Shown: positions 17,002 through 25,449 of the stretch, piece by piece
How positions within the stretch are numbered: position 1 is the first letter of the stretch
How the letters are laid out: the number at the start of each line of letters is the position of its first letter
Source of the DNA: Rhodospirillales bacterium
GTDB taxonomy: Bacteria; Pseudomonadota; Alphaproteobacteria; Rhodospirillales; GLO-3
Direction of reading: 5' to 3'
NCBI GenBank assembly: GCA_003354135.1
Contig: PIVK01000018.1
Span: forward strand, 1 to 54,156
DNA: 54,156 nucleotides
Notes under the pieces: generated by a model
What the model was told of the DNA's origin: nothing
Seen by the model: the letters and a program-made list of their open reading frames with translations, nothing else
Database searches by the model: none
Translations under genes and position numbers: made by a program

Positions 17002-18939
17002 TTACGCCGCCTGACTGGCGAAGTAGCTGAGCGCGCCGCCCGCCCGGATCATGGGCAGGTCATCCACGCCCTGGGCCAGCTTGACCGGAATCTCGGTGCC
17101 GCCGTCGACGATCATCTTGGCCTCGCCGCTCTCCAGACCCGAGGTATCGAGGCTGAGCTTGGCGCCCTGCCCGACCTTTTCGTAGTCGCCCGGGACGGCG
17201 AAGGTAAAGGCCAGGATGCCGAAGTTGGCGAGGTTGGCCAAGTGGATGCGCTCGAAGCCCTGGGCAACAATGGCACGCACCCCGAGGATGCGCGGGCAAA
17301 GCCCCGCATGCTCGCGCGACGAGCCCATGCCGTAGCCGTCGCCGGCCACCAGGAACCCGTGGCCGCCCGCGTCGCGGTGCACCACCGCCCGGGCCGAGAA
17401 GGTGTCGTCGGCCTGCACGAAGGTCGCCTGCTTGGCGTATTCGTCGGCATTGGAGCGTAGCGCCAGGTACTTGCCGGCGGGCTGGATAAGGTCGGTGGTG
17501 ACCTCCGGCCCCAGTTTCAGCAGAACCTCGCCCTCCAGCTTGCCCGGAAGCGAGTCGAGCGTGGGCAGAGACTTGATGTTGGGGCCGTAGCGCGGATCAA
17601 CCTTCTTGGCTTCGTCGAGCGGTAGGGGCGCAATGTAGGCGGCCCGATCGACCACCGCCGGCACGTCCCTGAAGGAGAAGTCGCCGTCAGCGGCTTGCGT
17701 CGGATCGACCAGTTCCCCGGCCAGCGCGCTGGCCGCTGCGGTCACCGGGCTCACCAGGTGCACATGGGCGCTTTCGGTGCCCGACCGCCCGGCGAAGTTG
17801 CGGTTGGCGGTCGACAGCATGACGCCGTCGGTGGGCGGGCTGAAGCCCTGGCCGATGCAGGCCGAGCAGGCATTCTCCATCACGCGCACGCCGGCAGCAT
17901 AGAAGATCTCCATGTAACCGGCGGCGGAAAGCTGACGGGCGATGGCCTGCGAGCCCGGCGCGATGGCGGTGTCGACCTTGACCCGCTTTCCTCTGAGCAC
18001 CTCGCCGACCCGCGCCAAGTTGGCATAGGTGGCGTTGGTGCACGACCCGATGAAGACCGCATCGATCTTCATGCCCACGCGATCGGTGACCGGCTCCATG
18101 GACTTGAGACGCGGATAAAGCGCGATGGTCGGAACCAGGGACCTTAGGTCAATTTCGACGGTGCGGGCGTAGGAAGCCCCTTCGTCGGCCACCATATCCT
18201 GCCAGGCGTCGCCGCGGCCACGGCTTTCCAGGTACGCCTTGGTGACTTCGTCCGAGGGGAAGATGGAGAAGACCACGCCGGCCTCGGTGCCCATGTTGGT
18301 GACCGTGGCGCGGTCGGTGAGCGCAAGGCTCGCAACACCGGGACCGGTGTATTCGAGGCAGATGTCCTTGTTGCCCTTGATGCCCACCGTCTTGAGCACG
18401 TTCAGGATCACGTCATTGGCAAGGACTCCCGCCGGCAGATCGCCGGTCAGGTTGACCTGCACCACTTCCGGCATCGTGATCTTGTAGGACTTGCCCGCCA
18501 TGGCAAAACTAACGTCGGTGCCGCCCGCCCCCATGGCCAACATGCCCATGCCGCCGGCGTTGGTGGTGTGGCTGTCGGAGCCGATAACCGACCTGCCGGG
18601 CTCGGCGAAGTCCTCCAGAAAGACACTGTGGCAGATGCCGTTCCCCGAGCGCGAGAACCAGCAACCGTAGCGCTTCGAAAAGTCCTCAAGGTAGCGGTGA
18701 TCGTCACCGTCGATGAAGCCCACCTGCAGGGTCTTGTGATCGACGACGATGACCGACGTGGTCTCGACCCGGTCCTTGCCCATCTTCTCGAAGGCCAGCG
18801 CGGCGGCCGTGCCGGTGGCGTCCTGATAAAGCGTATGCGTGAACTGAATCTCCAGCGACTGCCCCGCCTCGGGCAGCTCGGTCAATCCTCCAGCGGCGTT
18901 GGCCAGCAGGATCTTCTCTGCAACATTGAGTGCGCCCAT
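17002..18939 (-). CDS. Aconitate hydratase, short Aquifex-type
   Basis: A 645-residue aconitase interconverting citrate and isocitrate in the TCA cycle. Iron-sulfur ligand cysteines are visible in FIGSCTNATYANLARV and ENACSACIGQGFSPP. Other signatures are VIGSDSHTTNAGGMGMLAMG and NRNFAGRSGTESAHVHLVSP, with the swivel domain at the C terminus (GDGYGMGSSREHAGLCPRIL). At 645 residues it is far shorter than the roughly 890-residue AcnA and matches the Aquifex/archaeal-type family. It may be the only aconitase of this genome, given the AcnA scar beside it. Confidence 0.92.
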   Translation of the reverse strand: MGALNVAEKILLANAAGGLTELPEAGQSLEIQFTHTLYQDATGTAAALAFEKMGKDRVETTSVIVVDHKTLQVGFIDGDDHRYLEDFSKRYGCWFSRSGNGICHSVFLEDFAEPGRSVIGSDSHTTNAGGMGMLAMGAGGTDVSFAMAGKSYKITMPEVVQVNLTGDLPAGVLANDVILNVLKTVGIKGNKDICLEYTGPGVASLALTDRATVTNMGTEAGVVFSIFPSDEVTKAYLESRGRGDAWQDMVADEGASYARTVEIDLRSLVPTIALYPRLKSMEPVTDRVGMKIDAVFIGSCTNATYANLARVGEVLRGKRVKVDTAIAPGSQAIARQLSAAGYMEIFYAAGVRVMENACSACIGQGFSPPTDGVMLSTANRNFAGRSGTESAHVHLVSPVTAAASALAGELVDPTQAADGDFSFRDVPAVVDRAAYIAPLPLDEAKKVDPRYGPNIKSLPTLDSLPGKLEGEVLLKLGPEVTTDLIQPAGKYLALRSNADEYAKQATFVQADDTFSARAVVHRDAGGHGFLVAGDGYGMGSSREHAGLCPRILGVRAIVAQGFERIHLANLANFGILAFTFAVPGDYEKVGQGAKLSLDTSGLESGEAKMIVDGGTEIPVKLAQGVDDLPMIRAGGALSYFASQAA

Positions 18940-19083
18940 AGTTTCACCATCCTGTTTTTTTGGATCTATCCGTAGGGTTGTTCTGGTTGCCGGGCCCCGT
19001 TCCAGGTCCCGGGAAAACGGTCCGCATCATATCGGGAACCCGCCCCCTGTAAAGGGTTTTGCCCGGCCTCAACCTGTTTCCGC

Positions 19084-19533
19084 TCAGCAGCCTTCCTTGT
19101 CGTCAGGCAGAGTGACAACCGAGAACCAAAACTGATTGAAGGTCTTGATTGCATTCACGAAGACTTTGAAATCAACAGGCTTGGTGATGTATGCGTTCGC
19201 TCCCGCCTTATAACAGGCTTCGACATCTTCATGAGCGGAGGACGTCGTCAATGCGATGACCGGGATTTCTTTTAGATCCGGATCGCGTTTCATCTCGACC
19301 AAGACCTCGCGCCCATCGACACGGGGCATATTGAGGTCCAGCAAAACGATGTCGGGCCTCGGCGCATCGGCATACCGGCCCTGACGGCGGAGAAGCTCCA
19401 GGGCTTCCGCTCCATCTTCCACGTGATAAAGATTATTGTGGATGTGACCGTCGCTCAGAGCTTCCCGCACAAGCCGGGCATCCCCGGGGTTGTCCTCGAC
19501 GATGAGGATTTCTATTGGTCTCGCGTGGTTCAT
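19084..19533 (-). CDS. Single-domain response regulator (Rcp1-like)
   Basis: A 149-residue receiver domain without an output domain. The acidic pair is EILIVEDNPGDARLV, the phospho-acceptor Asp is in VLLDLNMPRVDG, the Thr in ALTTSSAHEDV and the Lys in AYITKPVDF. This Rcp1-like type commonly partners phytochrome-like or other hybrid kinases. Its ATG overlaps the stop of the upstream CZB ORF as ATGA, suggesting the two are translated together. The cognate kinase is not adjacent; the histidine kinase at 36032 lacks a receiver and is one possible candidate. Confidence 0.9.
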   Translation of the reverse strand: MNHARPIEILIVEDNPGDARLVREALSDGHIHNNLYHVEDGAEALELLRRQGRYADAPRPDIVLLDLNMPRVDGREVLVEMKRDPDLKEIPVIALTTSSAHEDVEACYKAGANAYITKPVDFKVFVNAIKTFNQFWFSVVTLPDDKEGC

Positions 19534-19763
19534 ATCGAACGGCCCTCTATTGAGATAAAAGAAATCCCTGGGACACCAGTATCATCCCCCCCCCGACACC
19601 GGAACCCGAGCCCCTTATCCGGCCTGGCACCGTGTCGATCGTGTTCGGAATGAAGCCACTTGCCGATCTCGCAGTGATGACCCAGGTCGCCCTCGCCATA
19701 GATAACGTCCTGGAGCGCCATGTTCCATGCCTTATGGGCACGTATCGCCTTGTCGATTTTCAT
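19530..19763 (-). CDS. Truncated CZB (chemoreceptor zinc-binding) domain protein
   Basis: A 77-residue frame with a very strong ribosome site (GGGAGGAG, 4 bases before ATG 19763). The first 45 residues resemble a CZB domain: KAIRAHKAWNMALQDVI followed by HHCEIGKWLHSEH, holding the first His and the Cys of the usual His3Cys zinc site. After about residue 50 the similarity stops, next to an eight-C run (plus strand 19586-19593), and the later zinc-binding helices are missing. The stop overlaps the start of the response regulator as ATGA. It may be a decayed CZB gene now serving mainly as a translated leader, or a short functional protein. Confidence 0.6.
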   Translation of the reverse strand: MKIDKAIRAHKAWNMALQDVIYGEGDLGHHCEIGKWLHSEHDRHGARPDKGLGFRCRGGDDTGVPGISFISIEGRSI

Positions 19764-19998
19764 GACACTCCTCCCGTCAAATCGACGGCACAAAGCATTA
19801 TAATAGCCGCCAGAGATCTGAAAAAGAAAGTGGTCTGAATTCCGTGCAATTTTTTCGCACCACTTTTTGCTGCTTTTTTAAGACCGGAAACGCTTGCTTT
19901 CGGGCGCTGAATTTGGGAATCATCGGAAGCTCGGAAAGATAAGGCTCGGACCGGGTCACGGAGAGTGTGTTCTGTTCGGTTTTTTTTGGGAGAAGCCG

Positions 19999-20526
19999 AT
20001 GGACGAAAATGTGCAGGAAACGTTGGACGCCATCCGCGCCGCGGAACAAGGCGGTGACGTGTTGGCGTTGCTCGATCAAATTCCAAACATTCCGCTGGAA
20101 GGCCACCACGTCACGGTTCCAGACGACTGGCCGCGGGCGCTGCACGAAAAGGTGCGGATTCTCCGGGAACTGCAGGACTTGGCGGGCGATGCCGGACCGG
20201 CGGTTGGGCGGCGCAAGCCCAAGTATGCCGTCGTCCACACCAAGAAGGAAACCTGGGTCATGGCCCTGGAGATCCTCCAGGCCGAGGTCAACGACCTAAT
20301 CGAAATCTATATCGAGACCACCCAGAAGGCCGGCGAGTCGGTGGATCTGGTGTTCGTCAACGAGGTGCGCGGGCAGCTCGCCGACAAATTGGGGACTTTG
20401 GGCTGCGAATATCTGATCGCCTATTACAAGGGCTGGAAGTTAAAGCCCGAGGAGAAGAAACGCCTCACCGCAGCCTGGAATCTGATCGGCCGCTTTATCG
20501 CCAAGCTTATGCACCACGCCGATTAG
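19999..20526 (+). CDS. Hypothetical protein, helical, conserved-looking
   Basis: I do not recognise this family. From ATG 19999 (GGGAGAAG upstream) it is 175 residues, soluble, without signal peptide or membrane segment, and mainly helical. The N-terminal 60 residues are acidic (MDENVQETLDAIRAAEQGGD). A Lys-rich middle (RRKPKYAVVHTKKETWVMAL) leads to a C-terminal helical part with YYKGWKLKPEEKKRLTAAWN. Codon use fits its neighbours, so it is probably a real gene. The frame is open a further 105 bases upstream without a better start. It is divergent from the CZB/response-regulator pair across about 235 bp of AT-richer sequence with T runs. Confidence 0.7.
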   Translation: MDENVQETLDAIRAAEQGGDVLALLDQIPNIPLEGHHVTVPDDWPRALHEKVRILRELQDLAGDAGPAVGRRKPKYAVVHTKKETWVMALEILQAEVNDLIEIYIETTQKAGESVDLVFVNEVRGQLADKLGTLGCEYLIAYYKGWKLKPEEKKRLTAAWNLIGRFIAKLMHHAD

Positions 20527-20630
20527 AGCCGTCGGCATATTCGAAGGCAATCTGCCGAGGCTCCGCAGCCAACGGATCAAGCACAGCAACAGATCGACGA
20601 TCAGGTCGCATTATGGATCTACAGTCGAGC

Positions 20631-20658
20631 AATACAAAAAGGCGGGCCGAAGCCCGCC
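20631..20658 (-). terminator. Rho-independent terminator of fba
   Basis: On the minus strand GGCGGGC-TTCG-GCCCGCC is followed by TTTTTGTATT. This is a textbook terminator 75 bases after the aldolase stop. Confidence 0.88.
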
Positions 20659-20667
20659 TTTCCGCCG

Positions 20668-20747
20668 CCCCGCAACGCGGGACGACATCAGGTCAGTTGA
20701 CCCTGGGGCCCGCAATGCGGGACGACATCAGGTCAGTTGACCTTGGG
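20668..20747. repeat. Two tandem copies of a 40-bp segment at the fba 3' end
   Basis: Copies at 20668-20707 and 20709-20747 differ at two positions. Each contains a CCCGC-GCGGG mini-hairpin and GACGACATCAGGTCAGTTGA. The second copy holds the real fba stop and its last codons; the first is a downstream duplicate. Confidence 0.85.
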
Positions 20748-21797
20748 GTCAAGCGATCCGCTCCCGTAACGCTTGGCAATGTCGTCCAGCGGAACGACCT
20801 TGATCTTCGAGGCTTGGCCAGCGGAACCGAAGCGCTCGTAACGGTCCCTGCACAGTTCCGTCATTGCCGCCATGGCGGGCTTTAGGTACTTGCGCGGGTC
20901 GAAGGCTCCGGGGTCTTCACTGAACACCTTGCGGATGGCACCGGTAATGGCCATGCGGTTGTCGGTATCGATGTTGACCTTTCTGACGCCGTTCTTGATG
21001 CCTTCCTCGATCTCCTCGATGGGCACGCCGTAGGTCTGGGGCATTTCGCCGCCATTCTGGTTGATGATGTCCTGCAGGTACTGCGGCACCGAGGATGAGC
21101 CGTGCATCACCAGGTGCACCGTCGGGATGCGGGCGTTGATTTCACGCACGCGGTCGATACGGAGAACTTCGCCGGTCGGCTTCTTGGTGAACTTGTAGGC
21201 GCCATGCGACGTGCCGATGGCAATGGCCAGAGCATCGACCTTGGTCTTCTTGACGAAGTCGGCCGCCTGGTCCGGGTCGGTCAACAGCGCGCCCTTGTCC
21301 AGCACCCCCTCGAAGCCGTGGCCATCCTCCTTCTCGCCCTCGCCGGTTTCCAACGAGCCGAGGCAGCCCAACTCGCCCTCCACCGAGACGCCGATCATGT
21401 GCGCCATGTCGGTGACCAGGCGGGTGGTCTCGACGTTGTACTCGTAGGACGATGGAGTCTTGCCGTCGGCTTCCAGGGACCCGTCCATCATGACCGACGA
21501 GAACCCGTAGGCCATCGCCGACTGGCAGGTGGCGGGCTCGTTTCCGTGGTCCAGGTGCATGCAGACCGGGATGTGCGGGTACATGTCGACCGCCGCTTTG
21601 ATCAGCGCCGCCAGGACCTTGTCGTTGGCGTATTTGCGCGCCCCTCTGCTGGCCTGCATGATGACCGGCGCATCCATCTCGTCCGCCGCAACCATGATGG
21701 CCAGCATTTGCTCCATATTATTGATGTTGAAGGCCGGCACGCCATAGCCGTTCTCGGCGGCGTGATCCAGAAGCTGGCGCATGGAAACCACTGCCAT
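20733..21797 (-). CDS. cbbA: Class II fructose-bisphosphate aldolase, Calvin-cycle type
   Basis: A 354-residue zinc-dependent aldolase. Visible motifs are the metal-site [32 protein letters not shown] and NIDTDNRMA. The length and the GLY-rich [10 protein letters not shown] loop match the subtype used in cbb operons, where it condenses triose phosphates to fructose- or sedoheptulose-bisphosphate. It lies on the same strand as transketolase, phosphoribulokinase and FBPase, but a terminator and a 660-bp gap separate it from transketolase, so it may have its own promoter. Confidence 0.93.
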   Translation of the reverse strand: MAVVSMRQLLDHAAENGYGVPAFNINNMEQMLAIMVAADEMDAPVIMQASRGARKYANDKVLAALIKAAVDMYPHIPVCMHLDHGNEPATCQSAMAYGFSSVMMDGSLEADGKTPSSYEYNVETTRLVTDMAHMIGVSVEGELGCLGSLETGEGEKEDGHGFEGVLDKGALLTDPDQAADFVKKTKVDALAIAIGTSHGAYKFTKKPTGEVLRIDRVREINARIPTVHLVMHGSSSVPQYLQDIINQNGGEMPQTYGVPIEEIEEGIKNGVRKVNIDTDNRMAITGAIRKVFSEDPGAFDPRKYLKPAMAAMTELCRDRYERFGSAGQASKIKVVPLDDIAKRYGSGSLDPKVN

Positions 21798-21945
21798 GGG
21801 ATTCTCCTCACCTAATTGTCCTGTGAAAATACGCTGTCAAAAATCCACTTGCCGGATAGCTTACACGCGTAATCCCGGAATCGCGACCGTCATTTTTCGG
21901 AGCGCCGAAGCGGCGTTGACGCCAAAGAACGTGAATGCAAAGACC

Positions 21946-21984
21946 AACGGGCGACTCCGGGATGAATGTCTGGATGTGAACTGG
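21946..21984 (+). mobile_element. IS3-family transposase relic (NGRLRDEC segment)
   Basis: Thirteen codons read NGRLRDECLDVNW, the near-invariant segment just after the catalytic centre of IS3-family OrfB (usual form FNGRLRDECLNVHW). The upstream FIES part is missing and the downstream reading is unrelated. It is the middle of three non-overlapping IS3 pieces in the window. The surrounding interval (21798-22097) holds no other gene that I can see. Confidence 0.6.
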
Positions 21985-22097
21985 GGACAAACCTCAGTAA
22001 AGCACTTTTCTATTGCAATATTAGATTTATGTGATATACAAGAAAACATGATCCCGGAATTGGGTTCGCCGAAACGATTTTTACGGAGTTGAAGACA

Positions 22098-22313
22098 ATG
22101 ACCACCACCGCCGTCCTCACCAAAGAGCTCCGCACCGAGCTGGAGTTAGCCATCGTCGAAATCGCCCGCCTCGTTAAGGAAGAGCACGAGTTCGAAGCCA
22201 TCGAGAAAGCCAAGGCTATCTGCGACACACTTCGCGAACTGCGCCAGGATACAGAGGTGGAGAGCGTTCGCGACCGTCTGGTCGAGGCCACCGACAACCT
22301 GATCACCGTTTGA
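22098..22313 (+). CDS. Small helical hypothetical protein
   Basis: A 71-residue acidic protein with no Cys, predicted from composition to be almost wholly helical (ELRTELELAIVEIARLVKEE, then AIEKAKAICDTLRELRQ). It starts at ATG 22098 with GGAG nine bases upstream; a TTG at 22089 is an alternative. It is encoded opposite to the surrounding Calvin-cycle genes, in an island of lower GC. It is not CP12, which needs Cys pairs. I do not recognise it; a small dimerising regulator or helical-bundle protein is possible. Confidence 0.6.
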   Translation: MTTTAVLTKELRTELELAIVEIARLVKEEHEFEAIEKAKAICDTLRELRQDTEVESVRDRLVEATDNLITV

Positions 22314-22322
22314 AGAAACCCT

Positions 22323-22359
22323 GAAAATAAGAAAACGGGTCGGGGTTGCCCCCGGCCCG
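22323..22359 (-). terminator. Rho-independent terminator of transketolase gene
   Basis: On the minus strand CGGGCCGGGG-GCAA-CCCCGACCCG (one G-U pair) is followed by TTTTCTTATTTTC. It lies about 100 bases after the tkt stop. Confidence 0.8.
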
Positions 22360-22402
22360 CCATCTCCCAGAGTGAAGCCGTTGACCGGCTCTTCTGGTCT
22401 TA

Positions 22403-22466
22403 ATGCACAATCGACATAAGCCGCGTCACGACGTGACCCGAATTATTCCGTAAATCCCGCTCTAGA
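22403..22466. repeat. Dispersed palindromic element, copy A
   Basis: Contains ATAAGCCGCGTCAC and GTGACCCGAATTAT around a short centre, followed by TTCCGTAAAT and ending CTCTAGA. The palindrome matches 39254-39392 over about 45 bases and shares CGACATAA with 6356-6440. The terminal CTAG supplies the TAG stop of the transketolase gene on the minus strand. Confidence 0.7.
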
Positions 22467-24444
22467 GACGCGCCTTGGCCTCCGCGACCATGGCGTCCGC
22501 CGTGATGCCGAAGTGCTCGTAGAGCGCACCGCCGGGAGCAGAGGCCCCGAAGCCGGTCATGCCGACGAAGCCGCCGTTCTTGCCGGTGTAACGTTCCCAG
22601 CCCATCTGGATCGCCGCCTCGCAGGCGACACGGACCGAGCCCGGGCCCAGGACCTCCTTGCGGTAGGCCTCGTCCCGCGCCTCGAAGAGTTCCCAACTCG
22701 GCATGGAAACGACGGCCGTCGGGATGCCCTCGGCCTGCAGCTTCTCCCGCGCCTCGACGGCGATGGAGACTTCGGTGCCGGTGGCGATCAGCGTCACCTT
22801 GCGCTCTCCGCCCTCGGCGTCCCGAAGCACGTAGGCACCATGGGCGGACAGGTTCTCGTCCGTGTGCTCAGTCCTCAGCGTCGGCACGCCCTGACGGGAC
22901 AACGCGAGGCAGGACGGCGTGTCGGTGTCGGCCACGGCCAATGCCCAGCACTCGGCGGTCTCAACGCCGTCGCAGGGCCGGAACACGTTGGTGTTGGGCA
23001 AAGCCCTGAGCGTCGCCAGGGTCTCCACCGGCTGGTGGGTCGGACCGTCCTCGCCGACGCCGATGGAATCGTGGGTCAACACGTGAATGAGCCGCAGCCC
23101 CATGAGGGCGGAAAGCCGCAAGGCGCCACGCAGGTAGTCGGCAAAGACCAGGAAGGTGCCGCCGTAAGGGATAAACTCTCCATGCAGCGCCATGCCGTTC
23201 ATGACCGCCGCCATGCCGTGCTCGCGTACCCCGTAGTGGATATAGCGCCCCGAATAGTCGCCGACGTCGACCGTCTCGGTGGAGGCCGTCTTGGTGAGGT
23301 TGGAACCCGTCAGGTCAGCCGAGCCGCCGATCATTTCGGGGATAGCGGCGGTGAGCAGGTTCAGCGCCTCCTGCGACGCCTTACGGGTCGCCCACTTCGG
23401 AGCCTCTTCCGAGATCTTCTTTTTGTGCGCGTTGACGCCATCCATCCAGCCCGACGGCAGGTCGCCCGCGATCAGGCGACTGAACTCGCCCTTGTGGCCG
23501 GAACCGGCGAGGCGGCCTTCCCAGGCATCGCGGTCGGCCCCGCCCTTGGAACCGGCGGCGCGCCAGTCGGCCAGCACGCCGGCAGGAATCTCGAAGGCAG
23601 CGTGCGTCCAGCCCATCTCCTCGCGAGCCAGTGCGATCTCGTCGTCGCCCAGCGGCGCACCGTGAGTCGCCGCAGAGCCCGCCTTGTTGGGCGAGCCGTG
23701 GCCGATGTTGGTGACGCAAGAGATGACCGACGGCCTGTCGATCACCATCTTGGCCGCCTCGATGGCCTTGGAGACCGCATCCGGGTTGTGGCCATCGCAG
23801 GTTTGGGCGTGCCACCCCGAGGCCTCGAAACGTTTGAGCTGGTCGTCGGAAGTCGTCTTATCGGTTGCACCGTCGATGCAGATGCTGTTGTCGTCCCATA
23901 GCACGACCATCTTGCCCAGCTTGAGGTGGCCGGCCATGGAGATGGCTTCCTGGCTGATGCCCTCCATCAAGCAGCCGTCACCGACAATGACATAGGTGTG
24001 GTGGTCGACCAAGTCATCGCCGAAACGCGCATTCATCATGCGCTCGGAAAGCGCCATGCCGACGGCCATGGTAATACCCTGGCCCAGCGGCCCGCCCGTG
24101 GCCTCGACACCCGAGGTGTGACCGTATTCCGGATGGCCGGCGGTCTTGGATCCCAACTGGCGGAAGTTCTTGATCTCGTCCATGGTCATCTCTTCGTTGC
24201 CCGTCAGGTAGAGCAGCGAATACATGAGCATGGAACCATGGCCGGCCGACAGTACGAAGCGGTCGCGGTCGGGCCACTTGGGGTTCTTGGCGTCGAATTT
24301 CATATGGCGCGAGAACAGCACGGTCGCGGCCTCGGCCATGCCCATGGGCATGCCCGGATGGCCGGAATTGGCCTTCTGCACCGCATCCGCCGCCAGGAAG
24401 CGGATGGCATTGGCCATGTTCTTGTCTTTGGTATCTATGCTCAT
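22462..24444 (-). CDS. cbbT: Transketolase
   Basis: A 660-residue thiamine-diphosphate enzyme of the Calvin cycle and pentose phosphate pathway. The N-terminal domain has [20 protein letters not shown], and the cofactor-binding [13 protein letters not shown] continues to [11 protein letters not shown]. The pyrimidine-domain [14 protein letters not shown] and [19 protein letters not shown] follow. ATG 24444 is chosen over 24468 because AAGGAG sits eight bases before it. It lies 52 bases after phosphoribulokinase, across a 22-bp tandem duplication. Its stop codon lies in a dispersed repeat. Confidence 0.95.
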   Translation of the reverse strand: MSIDTKDKNMANAIRFLAADAVQKANSGHPGMPMGMAEAATVLFSRHMKFDAKNPKWPDRDRFVLSAGHGSMLMYSLLYLTGNEEMTMDEIKNFRQLGSKTAGHPEYGHTSGVEATGGPLGQGITMAVGMALSERMMNARFGDDLVDHHTYVIVGDGCLMEGISQEAISMAGHLKLGKMVVLWDDNSICIDGATDKTTSDDQLKRFEASGWHAQTCDGHNPDAVSKAIEAAKMVIDRPSVISCVTNIGHGSPNKAGSAATHGAPLGDDEIALAREEMGWTHAAFEIPAGVLADWRAAGSKGGADRDAWEGRLAGSGHKGEFSRLIAGDLPSGWMDGVNAHKKKISEEAPKWATRKASQEALNLLTAAIPEMIGGSADLTGSNLTKTASTETVDVGDYSGRYIHYGVREHGMAAVMNGMALHGEFIPYGGTFLVFADYLRGALRLSALMGLRLIHVLTHDSIGVGEDGPTHQPVETLATLRALPNTNVFRPCDGVETAECWALAVADTDTPSCLALSRQGVPTLRTEHTDENLSAHGAYVLRDAEGGERKVTLIATGTEVSIAVEAREKLQAEGIPTAVVSMPSWELFEARDEAYRKEVLGPGSVRVACEAAIQMGWERYTGKNGGFVGMTGFGASAPGGALYEHFGITADAMVAEAKARL

Positions 24445-24460
24445 TGGATTGCTCTCCTTG

Positions 24461-24501
24461 AGTGGCATGGTGCCTTAAATTAAGTGGCATGGTGCCTTAA
24501 A
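24461..24501. repeat. Tandem 22-bp duplication between prk and tkt
   Basis: AGTGGCATGGTGCCTTAAA occurs at 24461-24479 and again at 24483-24501, separated by TTA. The second copy overlaps the last codons of phosphoribulokinase. Confidence 0.85.
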
Positions 24502-25435
24502 CGGCATGATGTCCGAGCGCCGCCTTCACCATGTGATACGTGATCAGCAGCTGTGACAGGGCAAGTGGGTGGCTCGTGGACTGCTGAGCGTGGTTGTCGA
24601 TGAAACGGCCCACGTTCTCGCGCAGGTGCTGGGCCTCTGGGATTAGGTTCCACAATAGGTCCTCCATCGTCTTGGCCCGCTTGTCGTCGATCTCCCCCGT
24701 GATCTCTAGGACGTCGACGGGCTTGCCATCCACGTCGCGGGCGAGTTCGAGGCGGAACCCCTTCTTGACGCCGACCTCCAGGATCGGCGACAGGTCGGGA
24801 TGGGGAAGCGTGGGACGCAGCGTGTGGCGGACGTTGAGATGGGCGCCGGTTTCCTTCGAATTACCTTCGGGGGGATAGAATCCGACGACCATGTCGGCAA
24901 AGGTGCGCTGGGGCTCTATATGGTCGATGCGGTCTTGTTTGCGCCGCTCCAGAACCGCAGACACTTCGTCGGAAGAATAGCCGCGCCGGACGCAGTCGCG
25001 CTGAGTCTTCCACCTGATGCGCAGATCCTCGTCCGGCTCCAGGTAGACCTTGACGTCGTAGGCGTCGCGCATGGCCCGCGTGGCATAGCCCAAGAGTCCT
25101 TCAACGATGATGTACTCGCGGGGTTCCACGTACTCGGCGGGAGCGAAGGTGCCGGTATCATGGTCATAGACGGGCTTGAGGACCGATCGCCCCTCGCGCA
25201 GCAGATGGACGTGCTGCTCGACGATGTCGAGATGATTGGCGTCTGGGTTCAGGGCGCTCACCCCGGTCTCCGCCCGCTGGGCGCGGTCAAGCTTGTGGTA
25301 GTCGTCGGTACACAGTGTCACAACCTTGTCCGGCCCCAGGATTTCGGCGATGCCCGAGGCGACGGTGGTCTTGCCGGCTGCGGAATCGCCGACGATACCA
25401 AGAATGACAGGACGCTTAACCTGTTTGAACGGCAT
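24497..25435 (-). CDS. cbbP: Phosphoribulokinase
   Basis: A 312-residue enzyme that phosphorylates ribulose 5-phosphate to ribulose 1,5-bisphosphate, a diagnostic step of the Calvin cycle. Walker A is GIVGDSAAGKTTVASG near the N terminus. CTDDYHKLDR, GVSALNPDANHLDIVEQH and IIVEGLLGYAT follow, as in PRK. The frame is open for about 800 bases upstream of ATG 25435 through the FBPase gene, but that part is a shadow; GGGAAAAG precedes this ATG. It is 14 bases after glpX and upstream of tkt, in the same operon. Confidence 0.94.
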   Translation of the reverse strand: MPFKQVKRPVILGIVGDSAAGKTTVASGIAEILGPDKVVTLCTDDYHKLDRAQRAETGVSALNPDANHLDIVEQHVHLLREGRSVLKPVYDHDTGTFAPAEYVEPREYIIVEGLLGYATRAMRDAYDVKVYLEPDEDLRIRWKTQRDCVRRGYSSDEVSAVLERRKQDRIDHIEPQRTFADMVVGFYPPEGNSKETGAHLNVRHTLRPTLPHPDLSPILEVGVKKGFRLELARDVDGKPVDVLEITGEIDDKRAKTMEDLLWNLIPEAQHLRENVGRFIDNHAQQSTSHPLALSQLLITYHMVKAALGHHAV

Positions 25436-25449
25436 GGATTTCTTTTCCC

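Noticed and set aside
21798-22097. Considered CP12 or another Calvin-cycle regulator near cbbA.
   Set aside because: The only gene there (22098-22313) has no Cys pair, which CP12 requires; the rest is an IS relic.
22513-23901. A 462-codon plus-strand frame over transketolase.
   Set aside because: Antisense shadow of tkt with Arg/Gly/His-rich composition.
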